Assembly (NCBI GenBank): GCA_035556555.1
Contig: DATMES010000071.1
Location: 1 to 33,997 of the forward strand
Direction: 5' to 3'
Length of the DNA: 33,997 nucleotides
Source of the DNA: Frankiaceae bacterium
Lineage (GTDB): Bacteria; Actinomycetota; Actinomycetes; BP-191
Each line of letters opens with the position of its first letter. The stretch's first letter is position 1. Below are positions 16,269 to 24,016 of the stretch, one piece after another. The notes beneath the pieces are model-generated. The model searched no databases. It was not told where the DNA came from and saw only the letters and a list, made by a program, of their open reading frames with translations. The translations under genes were made by a program, and so were the position numbers.

Positions 16269-16294
16269 GGGCCGGATCTTCCCATGGACGCCGT
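16258..16294 (-). promoter_or_regulatory. Perfect 14-bp inverted repeat across the pruA start codon
   Basis: ACGGCGTCCATGGG (16258-16271) and CCCATGGACGCCGT (16281-16294) are exact reverse complements around a nine-base loop CCGGATCTT. The pruA ATG (16268-16266) lies in one arm. The other arm begins eight bases after the stop codon of the upstream hydrolase. In RNA the start codon would be fully paired. It may act as the hydrolase terminator, as a block on pruA translation, or as a protein-binding site. Confidence 0.85.
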
Positions 16295-16301
16295 CCCCGC
16301 G

Positions 16302-17942
16302 TTACTTCTGGAAAGCCAGCTCGGCGAGCTGGATCGAGCCGCTGGCGGTGCGGGTCTTGAGCTGGACCTGGGTGACGTTCGCGAGGTCCACCCCGGCGAA
16401 CGCCGACAGCGGGATCCAGACGCCGTCGAGCATCAGCTCGCGGTCCACGCCGCCCGGCGGCTTGCGCAGGGCGGCGGTGTACGCGGCGGCGTTCACCGTC
16501 GCGGTGGCGCCCGTCGCGTCGCGGACGACGACGTCGAGGTCCTGCGCGGCGGTGGTGTTGCGGACGTCGTTGTAGTTGACGCCGGTGCGGAACGTCAGCG
16601 CCGCGAGGCCACTCACATTCGTCGCGGGGACGGCCGCCGAGAACGTCGCCGGTGCCGTCCAGCCGAGCGTGTGCTGCGTGGCGATGGAGCGGGTCGGGTT
16701 GGTCGGGCAGCCGGTACCGGTGGTGGTCGGCGTGCACGTGGTGTTGGTGGCGAAGCCGGTCGCGCTGACCGTGGCGACGCCGGGCTGCGCGAGCAGGACG
16801 CGGTCCGCGGCGGGCGCGAGGTAGGACGTACGGACCAGCGTCGGGCAGGTCGTCGCCGCGCCCGGGCAGGCCGACGCGGGCAGCGCCTCCGCGCCCTTCA
16901 CGAGCGCGTCGAACGCCGTCTCCCCGCCCACCCAGCGGCGGAAGAACGACGCCATGATCGCGAGGCCCACGTCGCGCTGCTCGGCGTCGGTGAGGCGGAC
17001 GCTGCTGGCGTTGGCCTTGTTGCAGGCGGGGTCGCTGCCGGCGTAGTCGTCGCCGGTCCAGACGGTGTTGAACCAGTTGTGGTTGGTGCCGGTCACCGTG
17101 TACTGCGCACGGGTGAACGCCGTCGCCGGGTCGGTGAAGCGGCCGCGGTCGTACGCGTGCGCGCCCTGCAGGTCGTACACGTCGCCGTCGCAGAGCGGGA
17201 GCAGCACGGCCCAATGCACACCGGTCGGCGCCTCGGCGCCGAAGTCCGTGGGCGCCAGCGCGAACACGGCCTTGAGGCCTGTGTAGCGCGGGCCGTCGGT
17301 GCGGGTGCGGTTGTACTCGATGAAGCGGTCCACGCCCTCGCCGCCGCGCGAGTGGCCCATGAGGCCGATGCGGGAGAGGTCGACCTTGCCGACGAGCGCG
17401 GTGCCGACCGCGCCCGGGCCGGCGGTGGTGTTCCACTCGCCGAGCTTGTCGAGGCTGCGCGCGAGGACCTGCGCGCGCTCCTCGGCACCGGCGTCGCCGG
17501 CCCAGTCGAGGGAGTTGATGGAGTTCGCGTTGACCGAGGCGACGAGGTAGCCGTGGGACGCGAGGTTGGTGGCGAGGTACGCGTAGCCGCGGTAGCTCGC
17601 GACGTTGCTCGTCGCGGGGCTCTCCGGGCACGTCGCGCGCGGGCCGACGAACTCGAGGATGCCGCCGTACACGCAGGTGCCGTGGCGGCCGTGCAGGAAC
17701 ATCAGCACGGGGAACGGCCCGGGGCCGCTGGGGACGTACAGCGCGCCTTCGAGCTGCTCGGGGTACGTGAGCAGCGTCGAGGGGTCGGTGACCAGCGTGG
17801 TGCCGGCGTCGTACTCGATCGTCGTCACGCTGTGGCTGCCCGTCGTGGCCGGGTCGGGCGCGGCGGCGGTGGCGGGCGTGGTGGGTACGACGGCGAGGAC
17901 GGCCGCCGTGAGCAGGGGTAGGACGAGGGCGCGCAGGCGCAT
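16302..17942 (-). CDS. Secreted alpha/beta hydrolase
   Basis: Exported hydrolase of 546 residues. ATG 17942 opens a signal peptide (MRLRALVLPLLTAAVL, ending TPATAAA) and fits a promoter whose -10 lies only 15 bases upstream; an ATG at 17972 would precede the predicted transcript start. The catalytic domain shows an oxyanion segment VLMFLHGRHGTC (about residues 79-90), and the nucleophile elbow GHSRGGEG has Ser about 198. A late HNWF motif probably carries the catalytic His. The last about 170 residues look like a beta-rich accessory domain with a Cys pair (TTCTPTTTGTGCPT). Substrate unknown; esterase, lipase or peptidase are all possible. Confidence 0.82.
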   Translation of the reverse strand: MRLRALVLPLLTAAVLAVVPTTPATAAAPDPATTGSHSVTTIEYDAGTTLVTDPSTLLTYPEQLEGALYVPSGPGPFPVLMFLHGRHGTCVYGGILEFVGPRATCPESPATSNVASYRGYAYLATNLASHGYLVASVNANSINSLDWAGDAGAEERAQVLARSLDKLGEWNTTAGPGAVGTALVGKVDLSRIGLMGHSRGGEGVDRFIEYNRTRTDGPRYTGLKAVFALAPTDFGAEAPTGVHWAVLLPLCDGDVYDLQGAHAYDRGRFTDPATAFTRAQYTVTGTNHNWFNTVWTGDDYAGSDPACNKANASSVRLTDAEQRDVGLAIMASFFRRWVGGETAFDALVKGAEALPASACPGAATTCPTLVRTSYLAPAADRVLLAQPGVATVSATGFATNTTCTPTTTGTGCPTNPTRSIATQHTLGWTAPATFSAAVPATNVSGLAALTFRTGVNYNDVRNTTAAQDLDVVVRDATGATATVNAAAYTAALRKPPGGVDRELMLDGVWIPLSAFAGVDLANVTQVQLKTRTASGSIQLAELAFQK

Positions 17943-17956
17943 GCGGGGGGCTCCGT

Positions 17957-17985
17957 AGCGTGTGAGGGGCATTCACGTGGGACAA
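17957..17985 (-). promoter_or_regulatory. Candidate promoter of the secreted hydrolase
   Basis: Minus-strand -35 TTGTCC (17980-17985) and -10 CACGCT (17957-17962) with a 17-base spacer. The predicted start is within about ten bases of ATG 17942. The -10 is weak at its first position. Confidence 0.4.
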
Positions 17986-18033
17986 CGCGGCGAGGGTGCG
18001 TTCCTCGCGGTGCTACGGGTGTTCCGCGGCCCG

Positions 18034-18064
18034 ACCGGCGGCTCCTGTCGCGCGCCGGTGACAG
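18034..18064 (-). terminator. Interleaved stems after the 18078-18992 gene
   Basis: ACCGGC (18034-18039) pairs with GCCGGT (18054-18059), and CTGTC (18045-18049) pairs with GACAG (18060-18064). The pairs interleave, giving the topology of an H-type pseudoknot, 14 bases past the stop codon of the upstream gene. It may simply be a terminator with two alternative hairpins. Confidence 0.35.
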
Positions 18065-18077
18065 AAGCCTGCGTACG

Positions 18078-18992
18078 TCAGAAGTCCAGCCAGAGCTGAT
18101 GCACGTACGCCGCCGTCACCGGACCCGCGGTGTTGTGGTAGCCGCCGATGGAGTGCGTCCCTTGCGGGAGAAGGTAGCCGGCGTTGATCGCACTGAGGAA
18201 CCGGCCCGGCCCGATCGGCGTCGTCGTCGGCCCGGAGGAGAACTGGCTCGGCACGCCTGGCGGGACGTCACCGTTACCGCCGGCACAGGGCAGCTGGTAG
18301 GCCGGGAGCGACCCCGCGGGCGCCGGGCCGGCGTAGTCGCACATCCCCACCGCGCTGGGCGGACCGAACGCCGGCACGTCCTTCCATACCGCCGTGGCGT
18401 TCACGCCTCCGGATGCCGGCGTCCGGTGCGTTCCGCCGCCGGCGAACAACGCCGGCGACACGGCGGGCTCGGCGACGGTGGGCCTCGGGGCCGAGACCGA
18501 GGCGCGCGCGGGCGTGCGCGGCGTGATGCGACGCGAACCGCTCAGCCCGCGCAGTTTGAGCGTGACGGTGACGGACCCGCCGTCGGTGACGAGGTACAGC
18601 CGGTAGTTGCCGGCCGGGAGCACGCCAGAGGTGCCGTTGGTGGTTCCCGGGGCCCAGATGTGACCGAGCTTCCCGTTCGGAAACGCGGTGACACAGCCGC
18701 TCTTCGCGCAGTATCCGGTATTGACGACCATGACGTACGGCGCGTTCCAGGCGCCGTCCTTCTTGAGGACGAGGGCGGACATGCGACCGCGTGGCGCGTG
18801 CATCGTGACGTCGGCGAAGACGTCGAGGGTGACGGCACGGGGCAGCCGAACGGCGACGACGGCGGAGCGGCTCCCCGCCGCGACTGTCGTGCCCGCGAGG
18901 GGGGCCGGCGATGCGGCCCCCCAGGCGGGCGTGGTGAGCACCGACGCGGCGATAAGAAGAGCGGCGCCGAGACTTCGTCGGTGACGCCTCAT
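18078..18992 (-). CDS. Secreted protein of unknown function
   Basis: A 304-residue exported protein with a clear signal peptide (MRRHRRSLGAALLIAASVL, ending PAWGAA). ATG 18992 has GGGGG about six bases upstream. Residues about 35-155 look like an all-beta domain (AVVAVRLPRAVTLDVFADVTM and following strands) of the kind that binds ligands or stabilises secreted enzymes. A Pro/Ala-rich linker follows, then a C-terminal part with two Cys (GMCDY, LPCAGG). No family was recognised. It lies 25 bases downstream of the 19018-19455 gene and is probably cotranscribed with it. Confidence 0.78.
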   Translation of the reverse strand: MRRHRRSLGAALLIAASVLTTPAWGAASPAPLAGTTVAAGSRSAVVAVRLPRAVTLDVFADVTMHAPRGRMSALVLKKDGAWNAPYVMVVNTGYCAKSGCVTAFPNGKLGHIWAPGTTNGTSGVLPAGNYRLYLVTDGGSVTVTLKLRGLSGSRRITPRTPARASVSAPRPTVAEPAVSPALFAGGGTHRTPASGGVNATAVWKDVPAFGPPSAVGMCDYAGPAPAGSLPAYQLPCAGGNGDVPPGVPSQFSSGPTTTPIGPGRFLSAINAGYLLPQGTHSIGGYHNTAGPVTAAYVHQLWLDF

Positions 18993-19017
18993 CCTTTACC
19001 CCCGTACGGTGAAAGTG

Positions 19018-19455
19018 CTACATGCAACGGTGGCCCTGCACTGCCTGGCCACCACCCGTCGAGGTCGAGTAACCAGCGCCGACGCAGAGCGAGTATCCCT
19101 GGAACGGAACTGTTCCTACGTTCGTCGTGGTGGAGGCGTTTCCTGCCGTGAACCACGGTCCGGTGTGCAGGTACTGCCGACCGTCATTGTGGCCGACGAT
19201 GTAGCAGCCGACACCGGTCCGGTCCACGACGAACGGCGAGGTGGCCGAGCAGCTGATCGCGACAGTGAGCGACGCCAGCCCGACCGGCACGCCCTGGCCG
19301 TAGCCGAAGCAGACCTGCCGGCTCTGGTACCCGCAGTTGCCGACCGACAGGTTGAACATCCCGGTGCTGTCGGCGTGGGCCGGAGCACCCATGGACGCCG
19401 CGCTCAACGCCGCCGCGGCGATCGCGAGACGTACCGGGCTCTGGAACATCGACAT
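19018..19455 (-). CDS. Small secreted cysteine-rich protein of unknown function
   Basis: Exported protein of 145 residues. ATG 19455 is preceded by GGGGAGA at normal spacing and begins MSMFQSPVRLAIAAAALSA; the signal peptide ends at PAHA. An in-frame extension to 19578 lacks any signal and is not chosen. The mature part of about 120 residues has six cysteines (NCGY, VCFG, SCSA, GCYI, LCVG, RCM), enough for three disulphides, and many Gly, Ser and Thr. I do not recognise the fold. Its position just upstream of another secreted unknown suggests the two act together. Confidence 0.75.
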   Translation of the reverse strand: MSMFQSPVRLAIAAAALSAASMGAPAHADSTGMFNLSVGNCGYQSRQVCFGYGQGVPVGLASLTVAISCSATSPFVVDRTGVGCYIVGHNDGRQYLHTGPWFTAGNASTTTNVGTVPFQGYSLCVGAGYSTSTGGGQAVQGHRCM

Positions 19456-19597
19456 TCGACTCTCCCCGTAAAGGCGGCACGGGATCCCCTGTGATGTCCC
19501 GTGGCCGCGAGGCCGCTGGGCGACCCCGGGGGCGATTGTCGTCCAATTCCAGGACATTGCGTACAAATCGTCCGTCAATGAGCGAAGGTCGCCGTGG

Positions 19598-20086
19598 TTA
19601 CTGCGCCAGCAGGTCGTCGATCTCCTGGGTGGCGAACCACATCAGCTCCCAGCCGTCCGCCTCGTCCACGGTGAAACGCGCGTCGTCGTCGCCGGCCAGC
19701 GCCGCGGCGTACGCCTCCGCGGCCGCCGCGATCGTCGGCGCCGCCTCCGGGTCGTCGGCGTGCAGCGCCTGGACGTCACGCCACGCGATCGGCTGAGCCA
19801 CGACGACACCCGAAGGTCCCGGCTCCGGGTCAGGTGTCGCGTCGGGCACCTCGCAGGCCGCGACGTAGCGCCGCCGCGGCTCGTCCGGCGCGGCCGCGAG
19901 CAGCGGCAGGCACGCGTCGGCGGCGGCCATGAGCGCGACGTACTCCAGCTCCTCGGCGTCGGCGCTGGCGTACGACTCGCGCAGCGCCGGGGTCACGGCG
20001 TAGGCCGTCAGCGGCGCGGGGCCGAGCGAACCCGACGCGCGGGCGGCGGCCAGCAACGAACGCGTCAGCCCGACGTAGACACGCAT
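19598..20086 (-). CDS. DUF6912 family protein
   Basis: A 162-residue cytoplasmic protein matching the actinobacterial DUF6912 pattern: MRVYVGLT at the start, GPAPLTAYAVTPALRE near residue 22, an acidic DAEELEYVALMAA helix, and a C-terminal WELMWFATQEIDDLL. Function is unknown in the family. ATG 20086 overlaps the patatin TGA by one base, so it is the third gene of the acyltransferase-lipase operon. The family name is from memory of its conserved motifs. Confidence 0.8.
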   Translation of the reverse strand: MRVYVGLTRSLLAAARASGSLGPAPLTAYAVTPALRESYASADAEELEYVALMAAADACLPLLAAAPDEPRRRYVAACEVPDATPDPEPGPSGVVVAQPIAWRDVQALHADDPEAAPTIAAAAEAYAAALAGDDDARFTVDEADGWELMWFATQEIDDLLAQ

Positions 20087-21039
20087 CAGCCGGCGGCGGC
20101 GTAGCCGGGGTAGTGCTTGCGCAGCGTCTCCGCGCTGGTCCGCAGCGACGTCTCGAGGACGCGGTCACGGCGCCGCGCGTCCATGAGGTTGGCGCCGATC
20201 GCCTCGAGGTCCTCGGTGCCGGGGCCGAGCATGACGACGGCGGTGCCGGAGTGCCTGACCTTGACGGCCTCCTTGATGAGGCGGCGCGTCACGAGTCGGC
20301 GGAACTGCCGCTCCACCTTGCCGAGCCGGGAGGTCGGCTTGTCGTAGTCGAACGACGTCATCGGCGACAGCACGAACACCTCGTCCAGCCCCAGCGGGAT
20401 GACGAGGTCGACCGACGTCGGCGAGCAGGCGCCGCCGTCGACGTAACGCCGGCCGCCGATCTCGACGGGCGCGTACCAGCCGGGGATCGCGCACGATGCC
20501 ATGACGGCATCGGACAAGCCGGCCGACGGCGACCCCTCGCGGCCGAACGGCACGCGCTTCCCCGTGTCGTAGTCCATCGCGACGATCCACGTGTGCGGGT
20601 GCGTCGCCCAGGTGCCGCGCGGGGCGATGGCCTCGACGAGCGCGCCGACCGGGGCGAGCGACGTACGCCCCTTCGGCGCGATGCCCGCGAGCGCGCCGAG
20701 CGGCGTGACCTTGCGCGGGTGCCGCGCGACGGTGGCGACCAGCCGCGCCGAGCCGAGCCCGAGCTTGGGCATGAGCGGGAGCGCGGCGGTCGAGTCGACG
20801 TCGTACTCGATGACGGGGTCGCCGGGCTGGGTGATGCCGCGCTGGTGGTCGAGGAGCTGCCCGACCGAGATGCCCGAGCCGAGGAACGCCGCCAGCACCG
20901 ACCCCGCGGACGTACCGATGATGACCTCGGCCTCGCGCGGGTCCCAGCCGGTCGTCTCCTGGAGCGCGTGCAGCGCGCCGATGGTCCACGACGCGCCGAG
21001 CACTCCCCCGGCGCCGAGGACGAGTCCGCGCCGCGTCAT
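20086..21039 (-). CDS. Patatin-like phospholipase/acyl hydrolase
   Basis: A 317-residue lipid acyl hydrolase with the Ser-Asp dyad of patatins. It has the oxyanion loop GAGGVLGASW (about residues 9-18), the nucleophile elbow GTSAGS with Ser about 44, and the second catalytic residue in RRYVDGGACSP. ATG 21039 overlaps the WS/DGAT TGA by four bases. A longer open frame toward 21579 is a shadow of the acyltransferase gene. No signal peptide, so it acts inside the cell. It may recycle the lipids made by the upstream enzyme. Confidence 0.92.
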   Translation of the reverse strand: MTRRGLVLGAGGVLGASWTIGALHALQETTGWDPREAEVIIGTSAGSVLAAFLGSGISVGQLLDHQRGITQPGDPVIEYDVDSTAALPLMPKLGLGSARLVATVARHPRKVTPLGALAGIAPKGRTSLAPVGALVEAIAPRGTWATHPHTWIVAMDYDTGKRVPFGREGSPSAGLSDAVMASCAIPGWYAPVEIGGRRYVDGGACSPTSVDLVIPLGLDEVFVLSPMTSFDYDKPTSRLGKVERQFRRLVTRRLIKEAVKVRHSGTAVVMLGPGTEDLEAIGANLMDARRRDRVLETSLRTSAETLRKHYPGYAAAG

Positions 21040-22418
21040 CGCACGGTCTCCACGAGCTCGGCGAGCGCCTCCTCGATGCACTGCGCGAGCACGTCCACGT
21101 CGGGGAGGGCGTCGCGGTCGGCGTTGAGGCCGTAGAAGACCCCGCCGTTGTACGACGTCAGGCCGATGCTCACCGCCTGCCCCTTCGCGATGGGCACGAC
21201 GGGGAAGACTTCGAGCATCTCGGCGCCGGCGGCGTACAACGGGAGCTGCGGGCCGGGCACGTTGGTGACGACGAGGTTGAACAGCCGCCGCGTCATCGTG
21301 CTCGCCAGCCGCGCGCCCATGGCGTGCAGCGTCGGCGCGACGAACCCCGCGAGCCCGACCAGCGCCTCCGCGCCGACCGACTGGCCCGAGTCCTTGTGCG
21401 CGGACATGGCGTACGACACCTGCGACAGCCGCACCACCGGCGACGGCTCGCCGACGGGCAGGTCCACGAAGTACGACGAGACTCGGTTGCCGCCGACCTG
21501 ACCCTCGGTGCGCACGCTGACAGGGACCATGGCGCGGACGACGCGGCCGTTGACGGACTCGCCACGCGTCAGCAGCCACGTACGCAACGCGCCCGCGACG
21601 GTCGCGAGGACGACGTCGTTGACGGTGCCGCCGTGCTCCTTGCGTACGCGCTTGTAGTCGTCGAGATCCGTACGCGCCATGCCGAAGCGGCGCTGCGCGC
21701 CGATGTCGACGTTGAGCGGCGAGTCGGGCGCGGACCGCGCCGTCGTGCGCACCGCCGCGGCCAATCCTCCGGCGAACGACGTCGCGCGCCCGGCGACGCG
21801 GCGTACGTCGGCGGCGTTGGCGCGCATCGTCGACACCAGCTCGGCGGGCTTGCGTACGGCCGACGTCACGGCGTCCGCGACGAGGGCGACCGACGACGGC
21901 TCGGGCGCCGGCGTCCAGTCGTCGTGCGGCGTCTCGCGCGGCTCGCGCGTCAGGTCGAGGATCACCGCGCCGATGTCGACCGCGGCGACGCCGTCGACCA
22001 TCGCGTGGTGGGTCTTCGTGATGATCGCGACCCGGCCGTCGGCAAGGCCCTCGACGACGTAGATCTCCCAGAGCGGGCGGCTCCGGTCGAGGCGTCGTGA
22101 CTGCACCCGCGCCGTGAGCTCCTTGAGCTGCTCCTCGGTGCCCGGCTTGGGCAGCGCCGAGCGGCGCACGTGGTACGTCACGTCGAAGTCGCGGTCGTCC
22201 ACCCAGACGGGGTTGCCGAGCCTGCCCGGCACCTCCTTGACCTTCTGCCGGAAGCGCGGCACGTGCGCGATGCGGTCCGTGATGATCTGGACGAGACGGT
22301 CGTAGTCGAAGCCGTCCGGAGGCGGTTCGAGGATGACGACGCCGCCGACGTGCATCGGTGTCGTCTCGCCCTCCAGGTAGAGGAACGACACGTCGAGCGG
22401 GGAGAGCCTGTCCGTCAC
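21036..22418 (-). CDS. Wax ester synthase/acyl-CoA:diacylglycerol acyltransferase (WS/DGAT)
   Basis: Makes triacylglycerol or wax esters from acyl-CoA. The 460-residue protein has the usual family length. The active-site motif HHAMVDG is at about 137-143, and the family segment PLNVDIGAQRRFGMARTD is present in near-standard form, with NVPGPQLPLYAAG and the C-terminal SYNGGVFYGLNAD. GTG 22418 follows a GAGG that is very close to it; a hexamer GACGAT seven bases upstream is an alternative, leaderless reading. First gene of a three-gene operon with the patatin and DUF6912 genes. Storage lipid synthesis is typical of mycolate-type and related actinobacteria. Confidence 0.94.
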   Translation of the reverse strand: MTDRLSPLDVSFLYLEGETTPMHVGGVVILEPPPDGFDYDRLVQIITDRIAHVPRFRQKVKEVPGRLGNPVWVDDRDFDVTYHVRRSALPKPGTEEQLKELTARVQSRRLDRSRPLWEIYVVEGLADGRVAIITKTHHAMVDGVAAVDIGAVILDLTREPRETPHDDWTPAPEPSSVALVADAVTSAVRKPAELVSTMRANAADVRRVAGRATSFAGGLAAAVRTTARSAPDSPLNVDIGAQRRFGMARTDLDDYKRVRKEHGGTVNDVVLATVAGALRTWLLTRGESVNGRVVRAMVPVSVRTEGQVGGNRVSSYFVDLPVGEPSPVVRLSQVSYAMSAHKDSGQSVGAEALVGLAGFVAPTLHAMGARLASTMTRRLFNLVVTNVPGPQLPLYAAGAEMLEVFPVVPIAKGQAVSIGLTSYNGGVFYGLNADRDALPDVDVLAQCIEEALAELVETVR

Positions 22419-22461
22419 ACCTCAGATCGTCGCACGCGCGCGGCGGGATGCACGGTCGCGC

Positions 22462-23772
22462 CTACGGCCCGACCGTGCATGCGGCGAGGCCGACGAGCAC
22501 ACGGCCCTGTTCTCCTGCCAGGCTGAGACCGGCAGCATCGAGCTCGCCACGGCTAACCAGGTATAGGACGCACTCGCCAGAAACCTCAATGGCGGCGAGC
22601 CATGCCGCCGGGAGGTCCATGGGCGCACCGGCGAAAGCTCGAACTCCCTCAGGATCGGTCACGGTGACGGAACGGGAGGAAAGGCCGACGGTCACCGACC
22701 AGCCGGGGGTACGCTCATCCGGTGGCATGGGATTGGCCGCGAACTGCAGCCCTAGGCGCAGTCCTTTGCTCAGAACGAGGTCGATGACGTCATCCCCCGC
22801 TCGTCCGAGGAAGGCATGATCCGGACGCCAGAGGAACGCCGCACGTAGGGGCGCCCCGAGAAGGATCGCGCGGCCGGTGGCGTCGTCACCCTCACGTTCA
22901 CGGGCGGCCCGCCAAGCCCGCACCTCCCGCGCTGACGGCCGAGGAAGAACTCGCGATCTGCCGCAACGGGCGTGGGCGTAGGTCAAGATTCCCGGCTCTG
23001 GGTGCGGCAGCGGGCGGAGGAGCACGACCGACGGTTCGTCTACGAGCGCGTACTCATCATGGCACTCCGCACATCGAGCCTCGGCCGGGTGCGGGCCGGC
23101 ACGAAACGGCTCAAGCCCTCCAGGGATAGCGGCGGCTACGTCGGACACCGCGAAGACCACGCGCCGTGCCCCTGTACGCGCAGCCGGCTTGCGATCCTCC
23201 TCCAGCAGGGTATCGACCATTTCTACGAGAGCGCTGTCATCGCCCGTCTCCAGGCTGCGGCGGCTGGCCTCGTCGTTCGTCGCTCGGTCAAGGTCGGACC
23301 AGCGAAGACGCCAGCCGCCCAGGCGTCCCAGCTTCGTGAGGAAGGCGCGCTGAGTACGCCCGTTCCCCTCGCGGAACGGGTGCAGCGCGTTCAGCTGCCC
23401 GTAAGTCGCGGCGACTCGCTTTACGAGCTCAGCACGATCCAAGCCCACGAGGTAGTTCTCAGCGGCAAGCTCCCGGAACACACTTGCCGCGAACTCATCG
23501 ATGTTGCGAGCAAGACAGAACCACGCGCCCTTCGCAATGTCGACCGTTCGCGGCTTTCCTGCCCAGGCGTAGATCTCACCAAAGATGTGGACGTGCAGTG
23601 CGCGCAGGTGCCCGAAGTCGAAGTGACCCTCGCCGATGTGCGACGAGGCCTCCAACTCGAACAGCGCGGCCGCTGAGACGTCCGCCTCGGCAGCACGGAG
23701 CTCGTCGGCGTCCGCGATCCCGAGCCGGTTCCGGAGGACGCCCGTGAGCGGATCGACGTACGGGTCCCCCAC
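22462..23772 (-). CDS. Fic family toxin with zinc-finger-like C-terminal extension
   Basis: Fic proteins transfer AMP or related groups to protein side chains. Of 436 residues, about 1-195 form the Fic domain: HFDFGHLRALHVHIFGEIY, the target-docking region WAGKPRTVDIAKG, and a complete catalytic motif HPFREGNGRTQR at 131-142. No inhibitory helix is seen within the protein; it is encoded by the small gene 12 bases upstream, as in class I Fic systems. Residues about 200-436 are extra, with CAEC (234-237) and HARC (267-270), a CxxC/HxxC zinc-site pattern, then an uncharacterised domain containing WSVTVGLSSRSVTVTD. Start GTG 23772. The codon choice looks less biased than in neighbours (more A/T in third positions), which suggests transfer. 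Confidence 0.88.
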   Translation of the reverse strand: MGDPYVDPLTGVLRNRLGIADADELRAAEADVSAAALFELEASSHIGEGHFDFGHLRALHVHIFGEIYAWAGKPRTVDIAKGAWFCLARNIDEFAASVFRELAAENYLVGLDRAELVKRVAATYGQLNALHPFREGNGRTQRAFLTKLGRLGGWRLRWSDLDRATNDEASRRSLETGDDSALVEMVDTLLEEDRKPAARTGARRVVFAVSDVAAAIPGGLEPFRAGPHPAEARCAECHDEYALVDEPSVVLLRPLPHPEPGILTYAHARCGRSRVLPRPSAREVRAWRAAREREGDDATGRAILLGAPLRAAFLWRPDHAFLGRAGDDVIDLVLSKGLRLGLQFAANPMPPDERTPGWSVTVGLSSRSVTVTDPEGVRAFAGAPMDLPAAWLAAIEVSGECVLYLVSRGELDAAGLSLAGEQGRVLVGLAACTVGP

Positions 23773-23784
23773 GATCTGTCCGCC

Positions 23785-23994
23785 CTACGCGCGGGTTCGC
23801 GTCCGACGGGCCCGTTCGACCGCGCGCTGCACGACGGCATCAGGCGCGAGACGCCCCTCGACGGCGGCGTCCAGGTCATCCAGCAGGTCCTCGGAAGGGT
23901 CAAGACCCTCGGCGCGCACGGAACCGACTGCGTTACGGGCAGCACGAGCCGCGGCCGTGTCACCAGCCGCTGCCGCCGTACGTTGCGTCGCCAT
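23785..23994 (-). CDS. VbhA-type antitoxin of the Fic toxin
   Basis: A 69-residue protein (MATQRTAAAAGD...) just upstream of the Fic gene. It contains SVRAEG, matching the Fic-inhibition motif [S/T]xxxE[G/N], inside a helix (ARNAVGSVRAEGLDPSEDL), and a C-terminal helix DAAVEGRLAPDAVV typical of VbhA-like antitoxins. The Glu of the motif should block ATP gamma-phosphate placement in the Fic active site. ATG 23994 is preferred; it lies seven bases after TATCGT (24002-24007) and lacks a good ribosome site, so it may be leaderless. Longer in-frame starts would overlap the HAD gene. Confidence 0.82.
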   Translation of the reverse strand: MATQRTAAAAGDTAAARAARNAVGSVRAEGLDPSEDLLDDLDAAVEGRLAPDAVVQRAVERARRTRTRA

Positions 23995-24016
23995 CGCCAC
24001 CACGATACGCACGCTG

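Noticed and set aside
14652-17921. A 1089-codon open frame on the plus strand over pruA and the secreted hydrolase
   Set aside because: No ribosome site, no recognisable domain, low-complexity composition; the opposite strand holds two well-supported enzymes.
22972-23676. A 234-codon plus-strand frame opposite the Fic gene
   Set aside because: The Fic catalytic motif and antitoxin are on the minus strand. The plus frame has no known motif and no start signal.
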